DNA from: a virus
DNA: 35,897 nt
Virus record (IMG/VR): IMGVR_UViG_3300027736_000119
Span: 1 to 35,897 of that record
Reading direction: 5' to 3' (one strand)
A program made the translations under genes and the position numbers. Under the pieces are notes generated by a model, which saw only the letters and a list, made by a program, of their open reading frames with translations, was not told where the DNA came from and ran no database searches. The first letter of the stretch is position 1, and the number at the start of each line of letters is the position of its first letter. Of the stretch, positions 1 to 6,792 are shown piece after piece.

Positions 1-138
1 CATTACCACTTTGCAATACAAAACATGATTGATTGTGCAGGTCGCTATGGTATCGATACAGTCTTACAAGATATCGTTGATGCCTGGAACTTTAAACTAA
101 AGCAACACGATACCACTGCTGAGTTCAGCTATGAATAA
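1..138 (+). CDS. 3' part of a 54-aa unknown protein gene (left copy)
   Basis: The first base starts codon 10 of a small open frame whose complete copy lies at 35625-35789. The readable part ends in KQHDTTAEFSYE and a TAA at 136-138. Compared with the right copy it has Thr instead of Val at residue 28 (ACA versus GTA), and the other two differences are synonymous. The stop overlaps the next gene, which starts at 131. I do not recognise the family. It is truncated only because the window was cut inside it. Confidence 0.8.
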   Translation, partial: HYHFAIQNMIDCAGRYGIDTVLQDIVDAWNFKLKQHDTTAEFSYE

Positions 139-246
139 ACTAGTCGATGAAGCACCTTATCATCCAGGATATGAGGATGCAGTGGTAACTCCTGCTACTA
201 AATACATTGGAATGAATCCTTCTAAGATGATATGGAAAACTAAACC
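1..246. repeat. Left copy of imperfect terminal redundancy
   Basis: These 246 bases recur at 35652-35897, so the window closes on itself. By direct comparison the copies differ at four positions: 58 and 59 (AC here, GT in the other copy), 114 (C versus T) and 120 (T versus G). The repeat runs through the end of one coding sequence and most of the next with both frames intact. This could be an assembly overlap that captured two strain variants, or a real terminal repeat with drift. The mismatches make the first more likely, because true phage terminal repeats are normally kept identical by replication. Confidence 0.93.
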
Positions 247-343
247 CTTAACTACTGAGGAGATTGAAGGTATTCGTATGAATACTCAGGGAGATATCGT
301 AGCATTCGCTAGAGCAATTGAACAGAAACATGGGATTAAATGA
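131..343 (+). CDS. Small phage protein of unknown function (70 aa)
   Basis: A complete 70-residue frame whose ATG overlaps the end of the preceding gene by 8 bases, the compact spacing seen through the whole plus-strand arm. It has no membrane segment or cysteine motif. The C-terminal half looks helical and charged (TTEEIEGIR, FARAIEQKHGIK). The first 39 codons are repeated at the right end of the window (35782 onward) with no amino-acid change. Its stop overlaps the start of the next gene (ATGA). I do not recognise it; its position just before the primase-helicase suggests an early or replication-linked accessory protein. Confidence 0.75.
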   Translation: MNKLVDEAPYHPGYEDAVVTPATKYIGMNPSKMIWKTKPLTTEEIEGIRMNTQGDIVAFARAIEQKHGIK

Positions 344-519
344 ACTTACAAACAATCCACGAGAGAACTGCTAAGTGGGTCGATGATACTTGGAATGTAA
401 CTGATGTACCTAGCTACTATTGGGAGGATAAGATTACTAGGTCTCCTACATTCTCTAGTTTCAATGATGCACTGCAGTGGATTATTAAACACGATGAGGC
501 ATTGAATGAAAACAGATAG
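340..519 (+). CDS. Small phage protein of unknown function (59 aa)
   Basis: The ATG at 340 overlaps the previous TGA (ATGA), and the frame runs 59 codons to a TAG at 517-519, which lies inside the start of the primase-helicase gene. The product is rich in Trp and Asp (KWVDDTWNV, YYWEDKI) and ends in a helical stretch (ALQWIIKHDEAL). No family is recognised. The overlaps at both ends and the plus-strand context support a real, translationally coupled gene. Confidence 0.65.
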   Translation: MNLQTIHERTAKWVDDTWNVTDVPSYYWEDKITRSPTFSSFNDALQWIIKHDEALNENR

Positions 520-2143
520 TAACTTTTTAAAACACATACCTTGCAGTACCTGCGGATCTTCAGATGCTAACAGTATCTATGATGATGGGCATGAGTACTG
601 TCATAAGTGTGGAACTTATAAGAAGGGCTCAGAGGCGATGGTTCAGGCTGTCCTAAGGGAGGGTATCACCGCACCTACGAACTCTTCTCCTAAGCAGTTT
701 AAATCAGTCCTAGAGGCATTGGCTAATGTAGAATCTACTCCAGTTGTAGAGCGTGGCATATCTACACAGACTATGCACTTCTTTGGTGCAGGTTCTGATG
801 GCACTAGTTACTACTTTCCATATTGTGATATGACTGGTAAAGTGGTTGCTGCTAAGACAAGGTCAATGACTGAGAAACAATTCAGTGTGATTGGTGACTG
901 GAAGGAAGCAGTGCTCTTCGGACAGAACAAGTTTACTCCAGGTGGTAAAGCTATCACGATTACCGAGGGTGAGTTTGATGCCTTGGCTTGCTATCAGTTA
1001 ACAGGTTCTCGCTACCCAGTGGTATCAATCCGTAATGGTGCGACATCTGCATTGAAGGATTGTAGAGCAAGCTTCGAGTACCTAGATTCCTTTGATAAGA
1101 TTGTGATCTGCTTTGATAATGATGAGCCAGGTCAACAGGCAGCTAACCAGGTTGCTGAGTTATTTGGTAGTAAGGCACACATCTTTAGATTCCCTAAGCA
1201 GGAACTCAAGGATGCTAATGATTACCTGATCCAAGGATTGGTGAAGGAGTTTGTTGAGGAGTGGTGGAACGCAGAGAAGTATGTACCTGATGGTATCGTA
1301 GCAGGATCTACCTTGTGGGAACTAGTAAACCAACCAGTTGAGAAGGCTGAGGTACAGTATCCGTATCATGGTATGAACAATCTTACCTATGGTATTCGCT
1401 TAGGAGAACTCGTTACAGTTACTGCAGGATCTGGACTAGGTAAGTCTCAGTTTATGCGTGAGATTGTGTGGCAGATTCTTAATAAGACTGAGGATAACAT
1501 TGGTCTTATGTTTTTGGAGGAGTCGGTCAAGAAAACTGCTAAGAGTTTGATGTCACTTGCTGCAAATAAACCATTACACTTACCTGATTGTGACGCTGAT
1601 GAGGAGGAACTTAGACATGCATTTGATGCTACCCTTGGAACTGATCGTGTATTTTTGTTTGATCATTTTGGGTCTACCGCCATTGACAATATTATCAACC
1701 GAGTACGATTCATGGCAAAAGGTCTTAATTGTCGTTATGTATTTCTTGATCACGTATCGATTGTGGTCAGTGCTCAGGAGAACGGAGACGAAAGGAAAGC
1801 ATTAGACGAGATCATGACTAAGCTTCGTACTATTGTGCAAGAGACTGGCATTGCTTTGTTTGTGGTATCACATCTCAAGCGTCCCGAATCTAAGGGGCAT
1901 GAGGAAGGTGCTGCTACATCCCTAGCACAGCTACGTGGTTCAGGTTCGATTGCTCAGCTATCAGACATGGTTATTGGACTGGAGCGTAACGGACAGCATG
2001 AGAATGAGCAGGAACGTAACACTACCTATGTCCGAGTATTGAAGAATCGTTTTAGTGGTTTAACTGGGTTAGCTTGTCGCCTCTTGTATCGTCGTGATAC
2101 TGGTAGGATGAATGAGCTGCCTCCTGAGGAGACTAAATTATGA
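506..2143 (+). CDS. T7 gp4-like DNA primase-helicase
   Basis: Bifunctional replication protein that lays RNA primers and unwinds DNA at the fork as a hexameric ring. The N-terminus has a zinc ribbon (Cys13, Cys16, Cys32, Cys35) with the T7-like context HIPCSTCGSSD. A TOPRIM primase core follows, with Glu154 in ITEGEFDAL and the acidic pair Asp204/Asp206 in CFDNDEPG. A RecA/DnaB-type helicase domain has Walker A GSGLGKS at residues 308-314, a Walker B-type strand before LDHVSIVVSA, and the late motif LRGSGSIAQLSD. The length, 545 aa, is close to T7 gp4 (566 aa). Both ends overlap neighbouring genes. It should work with the DNA polymerase at 2870-4666 and the SSB at 5038-5457. Confidence 0.97.
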   Translation: MKTDSNFLKHIPCSTCGSSDANSIYDDGHEYCHKCGTYKKGSEAMVQAVLREGITAPTNSSPKQFKSVLEALANVESTPVVERGISTQTMHFFGAGSDGTSYYFPYCDMTGKVVAAKTRSMTEKQFSVIGDWKEAVLFGQNKFTPGGKAITITEGEFDALACYQLTGSRYPVVSIRNGATSALKDCRASFEYLDSFDKIVICFDNDEPGQQAANQVAELFGSKAHIFRFPKQELKDANDYLIQGLVKEFVEEWWNAEKYVPDGIVAGSTLWELVNQPVEKAEVQYPYHGMNNLTYGIRLGELVTVTAGSGLGKSQFMREIVWQILNKTEDNIGLMFLEESVKKTAKSLMSLAANKPLHLPDCDADEEELRHAFDATLGTDRVFLFDHFGSTAIDNIINRVRFMAKGLNCRYVFLDHVSIVVSAQENGDERKALDEIMTKLRTIVQETGIALFVVSHLKRPESKGHEEGAATSLAQLRGSGSIAQLSDMVIGLERNGQHENEQERNTTYVRVLKNRFSGLTGLACRLLYRRDTGRMNELPPEETKL

Positions 2144-2274
2144 AAAAGATTTTACTTGCAGTAAGTTTATTTATGGTGTATAATAATAGCATGGCTTGTA
2201 CTACTACTATCGTTTCATCTGGTGGTAAGTACGTAACATGTACTGTTTGTACTACTGTGGTGATATGCAATTGA
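2140..2274 (+). CDS. Small secreted, cysteine-rich protein (44 aa)
   Basis: The frame starts at an ATG overlapping the stop of the primase-helicase gene (ATGA). It opens with a clear signal-peptide pattern: MKK, a hydrophobic core (ILLAVSLFMVY), then a possible cleavage site after NNSMA, directly before a Cys. The mature part would be only about 25 residues, rich in Thr and Val, with four cysteines (the first just after the cleavage site). The site could also be read as a degenerate lipobox. Export to the periplasm or outer membrane is inferred. The function is unknown; superinfection exclusion is a reasonable guess for a tiny exported phage protein, but nothing in the sequence proves it. Confidence 0.6.
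   Translation: MKKILLAVSLFMVYNNSMACTTTIVSSGGKYVTCTVCTTVVICN
2156..2184 (+). promoter_or_regulatory. Internal sigma70-type promoter
   Basis: TTGCAG (2156-2161), a 17-base spacer and a perfect TATAAT (2179-2184). It lies inside the small secreted-protein gene, so it would feed the membrane-protein genes and the DNA polymerase. It has nearly the same form as the promoter before the SSB gene (TTGCAT, 17 bases, TATAAT), and both have TG directly before the -10 box. Confidence 0.6.
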
Positions 2275-2486
2275 TTAAATGGAGTGGTACAATACTATGC
2301 TTAATTGGAATAGGATTAACTAGCTTCAATGTATATCCCCTTAATATATTATTTGGACTTATTGGATCAGGCTTGTGGACTTATGCTGGTATATTGCAGC
2401 GTGATCTACCTTTGATCCTGGTTGAAGTTGTGGCTGTAATCCTGTACTTCGCAGGAGTAGTCACCTATATAAACGTGAGGTTATGA
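2265..2486 (+). CDS. Small integral membrane protein (73 aa)
   Basis: Three hydrophobic segments are visible: around GTILCLIGIGLTSF, ILFGLIGSGLWTYAGIL and LILVEVVAVILYFAGVV. This suggests a three-pass inner-membrane protein. The ATG at 2265 is preferred because the protein then starts MQLIKWSG with the usual short charged N-terminus and overlaps the previous gene by 10 bases. An in-frame ATG at 2238 would add nine residues. Neither start has a strong Shine-Dalgarno sequence, so translation is probably coupled. No function can be assigned. Confidence 0.7.
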   Translation: MQLIKWSGTILCLIGIGLTSFNVYPLNILFGLIGSGLWTYAGILQRDLPLILVEVVAVILYFAGVVTYINVRL

Positions 2487-2487
2487 A

Positions 2488-2652
2488 ATGAGTTTAATGC
2501 AATTGCCTAAGGTAATCGATTCAGTCAACGAACTGGGTGCTAAGGTTGCTAAGTTAGAACTGATGGTCAAGGAATTACAAGATGCTTTTGTGATGGCTAC
2601 CCAGCAGACTATCGTTAAAGAAGTTGAGAAGCGTACTCCTAAATCTAAATGA
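2488..2652 (+). CDS. Small coiled-coil protein (54 aa)
   Basis: The frame starts two bases after the membrane-protein stop and ends overlapping the next start (ATGA at 2649). The middle has heptad-like hydrophobic spacing (VIDSVNELGAKVAKLELMV) and the C-terminus is basic (KRTPKSK), so a short coiled-coil or helical-bundle protein is likely. I do not recognise the family. Coupled overlaps with conserved neighbours support it as a gene despite its size. Confidence 0.6.
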   Translation: MSLMQLPKVIDSVNELGAKVAKLELMVKELQDAFVMATQQTIVKEVEKRTPKSK

Positions 2653-2870
2653 AAGATGCTATCGTCTTTGCAGCCCTACTGCTAGGACTTATGATAGGGT
2701 ATGCTGCTAATGAATACCGACACATGTTAGAACACATCGAGTGCAACAGTTATAACACCAGACATTCTTTATGGGTTGGTTATGTGGCGAAAGACGAGCA
2801 TGGACAGCTACGTTGCTTTTGGTTAGAGCAAGAGTTTCCTAATCGTATTAGACAAGGAGTACCAGTGTAG
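2649..2870 (+). CDS. N-terminally membrane-anchored small protein (73 aa)
   Basis: The protein opens with one hydrophobic segment (IVFAALLLGLMIGYA) after MKDA, followed by a soluble part rich in His, Tyr and Trp. The pattern fits a single-pass membrane anchor or uncleaved signal. The start overlaps the previous stop (ATGA). Its own stop (TAG, 2868-2870) shares a base with the GTG start of the polymerase gene. Function is unknown. It is the third consecutive small membrane or exported protein wedged between primase-helicase and polymerase. Confidence 0.65.
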   Translation: MKDAIVFAALLLGLMIGYAANEYRHMLEHIECNSYNTRHSLWVGYVAKDEHGQLRCFWLEQEFPNRIRQGVPV

Positions 2871-4666
2871 TGATATGGAAATGTCCTCCATTAAATTTAT
2901 TTAATTGGAATAACTTTTGGAAATGGAATGCAATGAGAAAGATTATTCTCGATATAGAAACAAACACTGAGCATGATAAGATTTGGATGTGTGTTACTAG
3001 GGAAATAGGAGGAGATGTACAAGTATGGAAGGAAGCAAACGGACTACAAAAGTATTTGGACAGTTGCGATTTGATTATAATGCACAACGGAATATGCTTC
3101 GATGCCCCAGTACTGAGAAAGAACTGGAACATTACGATGAAGCAGAACCAGATGTGCGACACGCTCGTACTAAGTCGCCTCCTAAGTCCAAGCCTAGAGG
3201 GAGGACATAGCTTAGATGCATGGGGTCAACGCTTAGGTTTTCCTAAGATGGATTATAAAGCAGCATGGATTGACGAAGTAACATTCGAAGATAATGGTAA
3301 TCCAAATAGTTTTAGAAAGTTTGTGCAATATAAGGAAGGAGATTGGTTCAATAAGCCAATCATGAAACTGTTTGAGAAGTACTGTATCCAAGATACTTTA
3401 GTAACTGAGAAACTGTACCAGCATTTAACTGCTGAGCTTACTAGAAATAAATTTGATGAAAGGAGTATTAAACTTGAGCACAATGTACAAGCGGTCATCG
3501 CTACGCAAGAAACAAATGGATTCAAACTCAACGAGAGGGCTGCTGTCACTCTTCTTGCAACGCTGCAAAATAAGCTGGCTATTCTTGAGACTGAGCTTCA
3601 AAACATTTTTCCAACCAAGACAACCCCACGAGTCTCAGAGAAAACAGGAAAGCCCCTCAAGCCCCTCGTCGAAGTCTTCAACCCAGGCAGTCGCAAGCAA
3701 ATCGGTGAAAGGCTCATCGAAAAAGGCTGGAAGCCAGAAAAGTTCACAGAAAACGGTCAACCAATCGTCGACGAAGGGACGCTCGAAGGTTTAGATTTTC
3801 CTGAAGCTAAAGCGATTGCTGAGTTCTTGTTATTACAGAAACGAATTGCTCAGATCAAATCATGGTTAGATGTGATACAACCTGATGGTAGAGTACATGG
3901 TAAAGTAATAACGAATGGTGCAGTGACAGGACGGATGACACACCACAGTCCTAACATGGCACAAGTACCTAGTTGTGGTAGCCCCTACGGAGAAGACTGT
4001 AGGGATCTTTGGATTGTAGAGAAAGGATATAAGTTAGTTGGTATCGATGCTTCAGGACTGGAGCTTAGGATGCTTGCTCACTATATGAAAGACGATGCGT
4101 ATATTTATGAGGTCACACAAGGTGATATCCACACAGCCAACCAGAAAGCTGCTGGACTCGAAACACGTGCTCAAGCAAAGACGTTTATATATGCATTCCT
4201 CTATGGTGCGGGGGCTGCCAAGATCGGGAAAGTTGTGGGTGCTGGAGCGAAAGAAGGACAACGACTTATTGATTCTTTTTTGGAAAACACCCCGAAACTG
4301 CGAGCACTTAGGGAGAACGTGGCTAAAGTCTGCAAGTCGTCGGGATCATTACCAGGTCTTGATGGACGTAGACTACACGTTAGGTCTGACCATGCAGCAC
4401 TCAACACACTTCTCCAAGGTGCGGGTGCGATTGTCATGAAGCAAGCACTAGTAATCCTAGATGAACGATTAACCAAACTAGGTATTGATTATAAGTTTGT
4501 TGCTAACGTGCATGACGAATGGCAGATTGAAGTAGAAGAAACATACGCAGATATGGTAGGTAAGTTAGGAGTACAAGCTATTGAAGAAGCAGGTCGTGTA
4601 TTAGAAATGCGATGCCCTCTCACTGGCGAGTACAGAGTAGGAAATTCATGGAAGGAAACACACTGA
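2870..4666 (+). CDS. T7-type DNA polymerase A with 3'-5' exonuclease
   Basis: Replicative family A polymerase. The exonuclease domain carries ILDIETN (Asp28, Glu30), a second motif around NGICFDAPVL and a third around CIQDTLVTEKLY. The polymerase domain has motif A DASGLELRMLAHYM (Asp393), motif B RAQAKTFIYAFLYG (Lys437) and motif C NVHDEW (Asp549), all strikingly T7-like. At 598 aa it is about 100 residues shorter than T7 polymerase. The stretch before FNPGSR, where T7 carries the thioredoxin-binding loop, is short, so it probably does not use host thioredoxin in the T7 way. The GTG at 2870 has AAGGAG upstream. An ATG at 2933 (MRKIILDIET) matches the T7 N-terminus better and may be the true start. 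Codons around 3600-3790 look different from the flanks. Confidence 0.96.
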   Translation: MIWKCPPLNLFNWNNFWKWNAMRKIILDIETNTEHDKIWMCVTREIGGDVQVWKEANGLQKYLDSCDLIIMHNGICFDAPVLRKNWNITMKQNQMCDTLVLSRLLSPSLEGGHSLDAWGQRLGFPKMDYKAAWIDEVTFEDNGNPNSFRKFVQYKEGDWFNKPIMKLFEKYCIQDTLVTEKLYQHLTAELTRNKFDERSIKLEHNVQAVIATQETNGFKLNERAAVTLLATLQNKLAILETELQNIFPTKTTPRVSEKTGKPLKPLVEVFNPGSRKQIGERLIEKGWKPEKFTENGQPIVDEGTLEGLDFPEAKAIAEFLLLQKRIAQIKSWLDVIQPDGRVHGKVITNGAVTGRMTHHSPNMAQVPSCGSPYGEDCRDLWIVEKGYKLVGIDASGLELRMLAHYMKDDAYIYEVTQGDIHTANQKAAGLETRAQAKTFIYAFLYGAGAAKIGKVVGAGAKEGQRLIDSFLENTPKLRALRENVAKVCKSSGSLPGLDGRRLHVRSDHAALNTLLQGAGAIVMKQALVILDERLTKLGIDYKFVANVHDEWQIEVEETYADMVGKLGVQAIEEAGRVLEMRCPLTGEYRVGNSWKETH

Positions 4667-4815
4667 TGGATGAAATTAAACAAGCAGTACTTAAACTTCT
4701 AAGACAAGGTAATCATGTGTCTACTGTTAGAACACTGCTACGTGAAGCAGAGAAAGAACTAGATCAAGCACAGGAATACTTAGAAGCTATTAAAGATGCG
4801 GATTTTGCACCATGA
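4666..4815 (+). CDS. Small helical protein (49 aa)
   Basis: The ATG at 4666 overlaps the polymerase stop (TGATG) and is preceded by AAGGAAA at good spacing, so I prefer it to upstream in-frame starts that would lie inside the polymerase gene. The product looks fully helical and amphipathic (LLREAEKELDQAQEYLEAIKDA), possibly a coiled coil. The stop overlaps the next start (ATGA). Family unknown. Its place between polymerase and SSB suggests a replication accessory, but that rests on context alone. Confidence 0.65.
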   Translation: MDEIKQAVLKLLRQGNHVSTVRTLLREAEKELDQAQEYLEAIKDADFAP

Positions 4816-4994
4816 AAATTCAAGAGATTCCTGAGGGAGTAGAGCCGTTAGTTATCTTAGGGGACGACAATAGTTACTTGACTGTCTACACTTGTATGTC
4901 CAACGAAGATACTATCGAATTACTACGTCGATCCTTGCATGTTCTTGAACTAGAAAATGCAGGAGATGTAGATAAAAACTTGCATTTGCATTAA
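4812..4994 (+). CDS. Small protein of unknown function (60 aa)
   Basis: This 60-residue frame overlaps the previous gene by four bases and ends just before the SSB promoter. The sequence has a beta-like start (VEPLVILGDDNSYLTVYTC) followed by a helix (EDTIELLRRSLHVLELE). I do not recognise it. The gene's 3' end contains the -35 element of the downstream promoter. Confidence 0.65.
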   Translation: MKIQEIPEGVEPLVILGDDNSYLTVYTCMSNEDTIELLRRSLHVLELENAGDVDKNLHLH

Positions 4995-5008
4995 AAGTAG
5001 TGTATAAT
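4980..5008 (+). promoter_or_regulatory. Sigma70-type promoter for the SSB gene
   Basis: TTGCAT (4980-4985), a 17-base spacer and a perfect TATAAT (5003-5008). The start codon at 5038 follows a leader of about 25 bases carrying ACTAAGGAGAAA, a strong ribosome binding site. The leader closely resembles the start of the terminase-side transcript (see 31773-31809), down to a shared AGTTGT before ACTAAGGAG. A private promoter fits the need for large amounts of SSB. Confidence 0.7.
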
Positions 5009-5037
5009 ATATGTAGTTGTTTACTAAGGAGAAATAA

Positions 5038-5457
5038 ATGGAACAAGTAAAACCAGTACCAATTAAAGCCGATCTCTTCTGGGCTTCGTTAAATGAGAAG
5101 AACAAATATTCTGACAAGTTTCAGGTAGATCTTTGCAACCTATCCAAGGATGCTATCAAGACTTTGATGGACATGGGTATCAATGTAAAGAACGACGCTA
5201 AGAAACCTGACCAAGGCTTCTTCGTTACTGCTAAGAGCAAACTATATCCTATCCTCGCAGTAGATGAGAAGGGTAATCAGATCAATGTTAAGATTGCTAA
5301 CGGATCTAAAGGTGTAGCTTTAATTAAACCATACAACTACAATGTTGGTGGTAAGCAAGGTGTAGGAGTAGGCATTAGCAAGATCATCGTTAAAGATTTA
5401 ATCGAGTACAAACCTACTGGTGTTAACCTAGCAGACATCGAGGAAGAAGCTCTTTAA
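5038..5457 (+). CDS. Phage single-stranded DNA-binding protein
   Basis: A 139-aa protein with an OB-fold-like, lysine-rich and beta-rich body. It ends in a short acidic tail finished by a hydrophobic residue (ADIEEEAL), the hallmark of SSBs that recruit partner proteins, as in T7 gp2.5. It lies between polymerase and exonuclease, has its own promoter and has a strong AAGGAG. Role: coating single strands during replication and recombination. There is no strong primary-sequence motif beyond the tail, so the call rests on tail, size and position. The TAA overlaps the next ATG (TAATG). Confidence 0.75.
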   Translation: MEQVKPVPIKADLFWASLNEKNKYSDKFQVDLCNLSKDAIKTLMDMGINVKNDAKKPDQGFFVTAKSKLYPILAVDEKGNQINVKIANGSKGVALIKPYNYNVGGKQGVGVGISKIIVKDLIEYKPTGVNLADIEEEAL

Positions 5458-6200
5458 TGCACACTGCCCTGATTGATGGGGACATCTTAGTATATCGCAT
5501 TGGCTTTTCATCCGAAGAAGATGAGGAGTCAATAGCGATAGCTAGGTGTGGTGAGTTTCTAGAGAACTTGATTCTTTTCAATGGATTTGAGGACTACAAA
5601 GGATATCTTACAGGTGGTGGTAACTTCAGGAATGAAGTAGCAGTAACTGCTCCGTATAAAGGTAATCGTAAATCAGCTAAGCCAAAGCACTACGCTATAC
5701 TAAGACAGTATATGCAGCAGAGCTGGGGCTTTGAAATGATTGAAGGACAAGAAGCAGACGACGCTATTGGTATCGCAGCGTATGCACTAGAGCCTGGTGA
5801 GTATTGTATTTGTACAATTGATAAAGACTTAGACATGATTCGTGGTGATCACTTTAACTTTACTAAGGATCTCCGATATTATGTGACTGAGGAAGAAGGC
5901 ATCAGGAATTTTTATAAACAGATTTTAACTGGTGATAGGGTCGACAATGTTATTGGGCTTAAAGGCATTGGAGAAGTTAAAGCAGAAAGAATACTCAAAG
6001 AATGCAAAGACGAAAACGAAATGTATCTTGCTGTCCTGGAGGCTTACAAAGGCGACGAAGCAAGGGTGCTGGAGAACGGACAGTTGTTATGGATAAGAAG
6101 ACAGTCAAACGAAATCTGGAAACCTCCAAAGTTATCTACGTCCAGTGGGTCGACGCAGTTGCCGACGCAGGATGGGAAGACGAAGTCAAAGCAGAAATAG
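5457..6200 (+). CDS. 5'-3' exonuclease / flap nuclease (T7 gp6-like)
   Basis: A 247-aa PIN/FEN-family nuclease that would remove RNA primers and resect ends during replication. Visible signatures are the N-terminal DGDILVYR with an early metal-binding Asp, APYKGNRK, the acidic clusters GQEADDAIG and TIDKDLDMI, and a helix-three-turn-helix DNA-binding motif in VIGLKGIGEVKAERIL. The C-terminus reaches LLWIRRQSNEIWKPP, a normal end for the family, and then runs about 20 residues further through a region also used in another frame by the next gene. The start is coupled to the SSB stop (TAATG). Confidence 0.92.
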   Translation: MHTALIDGDILVYRIGFSSEEDEESIAIARCGEFLENLILFNGFEDYKGYLTGGGNFRNEVAVTAPYKGNRKSAKPKHYAILRQYMQQSWGFEMIEGQEADDAIGIAAYALEPGEYCICTIDKDLDMIRGDHFNFTKDLRYYVTEEEGIRNFYKQILTGDRVDNVIGLKGIGEVKAERILKECKDENEMYLAVLEAYKGDEARVLENGQLLWIRRQSNEIWKPPKLSTSSGSTQLPTQDGKTKSKQK

Positions 6201-6430
6201 ATCTTTGTCATACTGTAGGTTTTCTGATTAGTGAAACAAAAGATGCTTTATGTATTGCGTCCACAGTGTCTAAAGATAATAGTAACGCTAGGATACACAT
6301 ACCTAAGGCATGGATAAAGAAACGAAAGGTAATGAAGTTTGAAACCACAGTCAGCAAAAGCAAAAGGAAGAAAGCTACAGCAGTGGGTGAGAGATCAGAT
6401 ACTCCAACGATTCCCTACGCTGAGCACTGA
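6089..6430 (+). CDS. Conserved-looking phage protein (113 aa), overlaps the exonuclease gene
   Basis: The ATG at 6089 lies 112 bases inside the exonuclease gene in a different frame. The body has a beta-rich pattern (KVIYVQWVDAVADAGW, TVGFLISETKDALCIAS) and a basic end (IHIPKAWIKKRKV). I recall this general pattern from phage proteins found next to replication genes but cannot name a function. The last 30 residues are basic and low in structure, and they overlap the next gene by 92 bases in a third frame. The start could be a little further downstream, but the VQWVDAVADAGW block requires most of this frame. Confidence 0.75.
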   Translation: MDKKTVKRNLETSKVIYVQWVDAVADAGWEDEVKAEIDLCHTVGFLISETKDALCIASTVSKDNSNARIHIPKAWIKKRKVMKFETTVSKSKRKKATAVGERSDTPTIPYAEH

Positions 6431-6683
6431 TGATGTCAGAAGCACAAGCATGGGAGCGAGTGGAGAGGATGTTCAGCTTAGCTCGGCTGCTCGTAGTATT
6501 TTTCCTTTTCAGATTGAGTGCAAGAATCGTAAAGCTATTGCAGTTTTCAAAGATTATGAACAAGCTCAGACGCATGGATTAGTCGAGCCACTCGTAGTCT
6601 TGAAGCAGAATAATAGTAAGCCTCTTGTCTTAGTGGATGCTGAATACTTTATTGAATTAGTTAGGAAAGCAAATGGCAATTAA
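6339..6683 (+). CDS. PD-(D/E)XK-type phage endonuclease
   Basis: A 114-aa protein with the arrangement expected of small restriction-fold or resolvase nucleases. A basic helical N-terminus (KAKGRKLQQWVRDQILQRF) comes first, then DDVRSTSMGASGEDVQLS with a candidate metal-binding Asp, then FQIECKNR providing the E-x-K pair. It probably cuts branched or structured DNA during replication, recombination or packaging; the exact substrate is not visible. The only start that keeps the N-terminal helix is TTG at 6339, with AAAGGT eight bases upstream. It overlaps the previous gene by 92 bases and the next by 11. Confidence 0.78.
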   Translation: MKPQSAKAKGRKLQQWVRDQILQRFPTLSTDDVRSTSMGASGEDVQLSSAARSIFPFQIECKNRKAIAVFKDYEQAQTHGLVEPLVVLKQNNSKPLVLVDAEYFIELVRKANGN

Positions 6684-6792
6684 TATTAAAGAATGGAAGG
6701 TTATCGGAGATAAAGATAACTTCACTGTCCTTGGTATGGATGAACAAGGATGGATTTACTTTTGGAAGGACGCTAAATGGAACATCCTATAA
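6673..6792 (+). CDS. Very small protein (39 aa)
   Basis: A 39-codon frame from the ATG at 6673 to a TAA at 6790-6792, overlapping both neighbours. It reads like a single small beta domain (EWKVIGDKDNFTVLGMDEQ, then WIYFWKDAKW) and has no membrane segment. No family is recognised. The support is its coupling inside an operon with no gaps. Confidence 0.5.
   Translation: MAINIKEWKVIGDKDNFTVLGMDEQGWIYFWKDAKWNIL

Noticed and set aside
2238-2264. Upstream ATG extending the three-pass membrane protein by nine residues
   Set aside because: It adds a cysteine-rich stretch overlapping the secreted-protein gene and has no better ribosome site than 2265.
3056-3081. TATAAT at 3076-3081 inside the polymerase gene
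   Set aside because: No acceptable -35 element at 16-18 bases; probably a chance match in coding sequence.
6002-6088. Extension of the 113-aa gene to an ATG at 6002
   Set aside because: The added residues are an arginine-rich shadow of the exonuclease frame; the 6089 start already gives the ordered protein.
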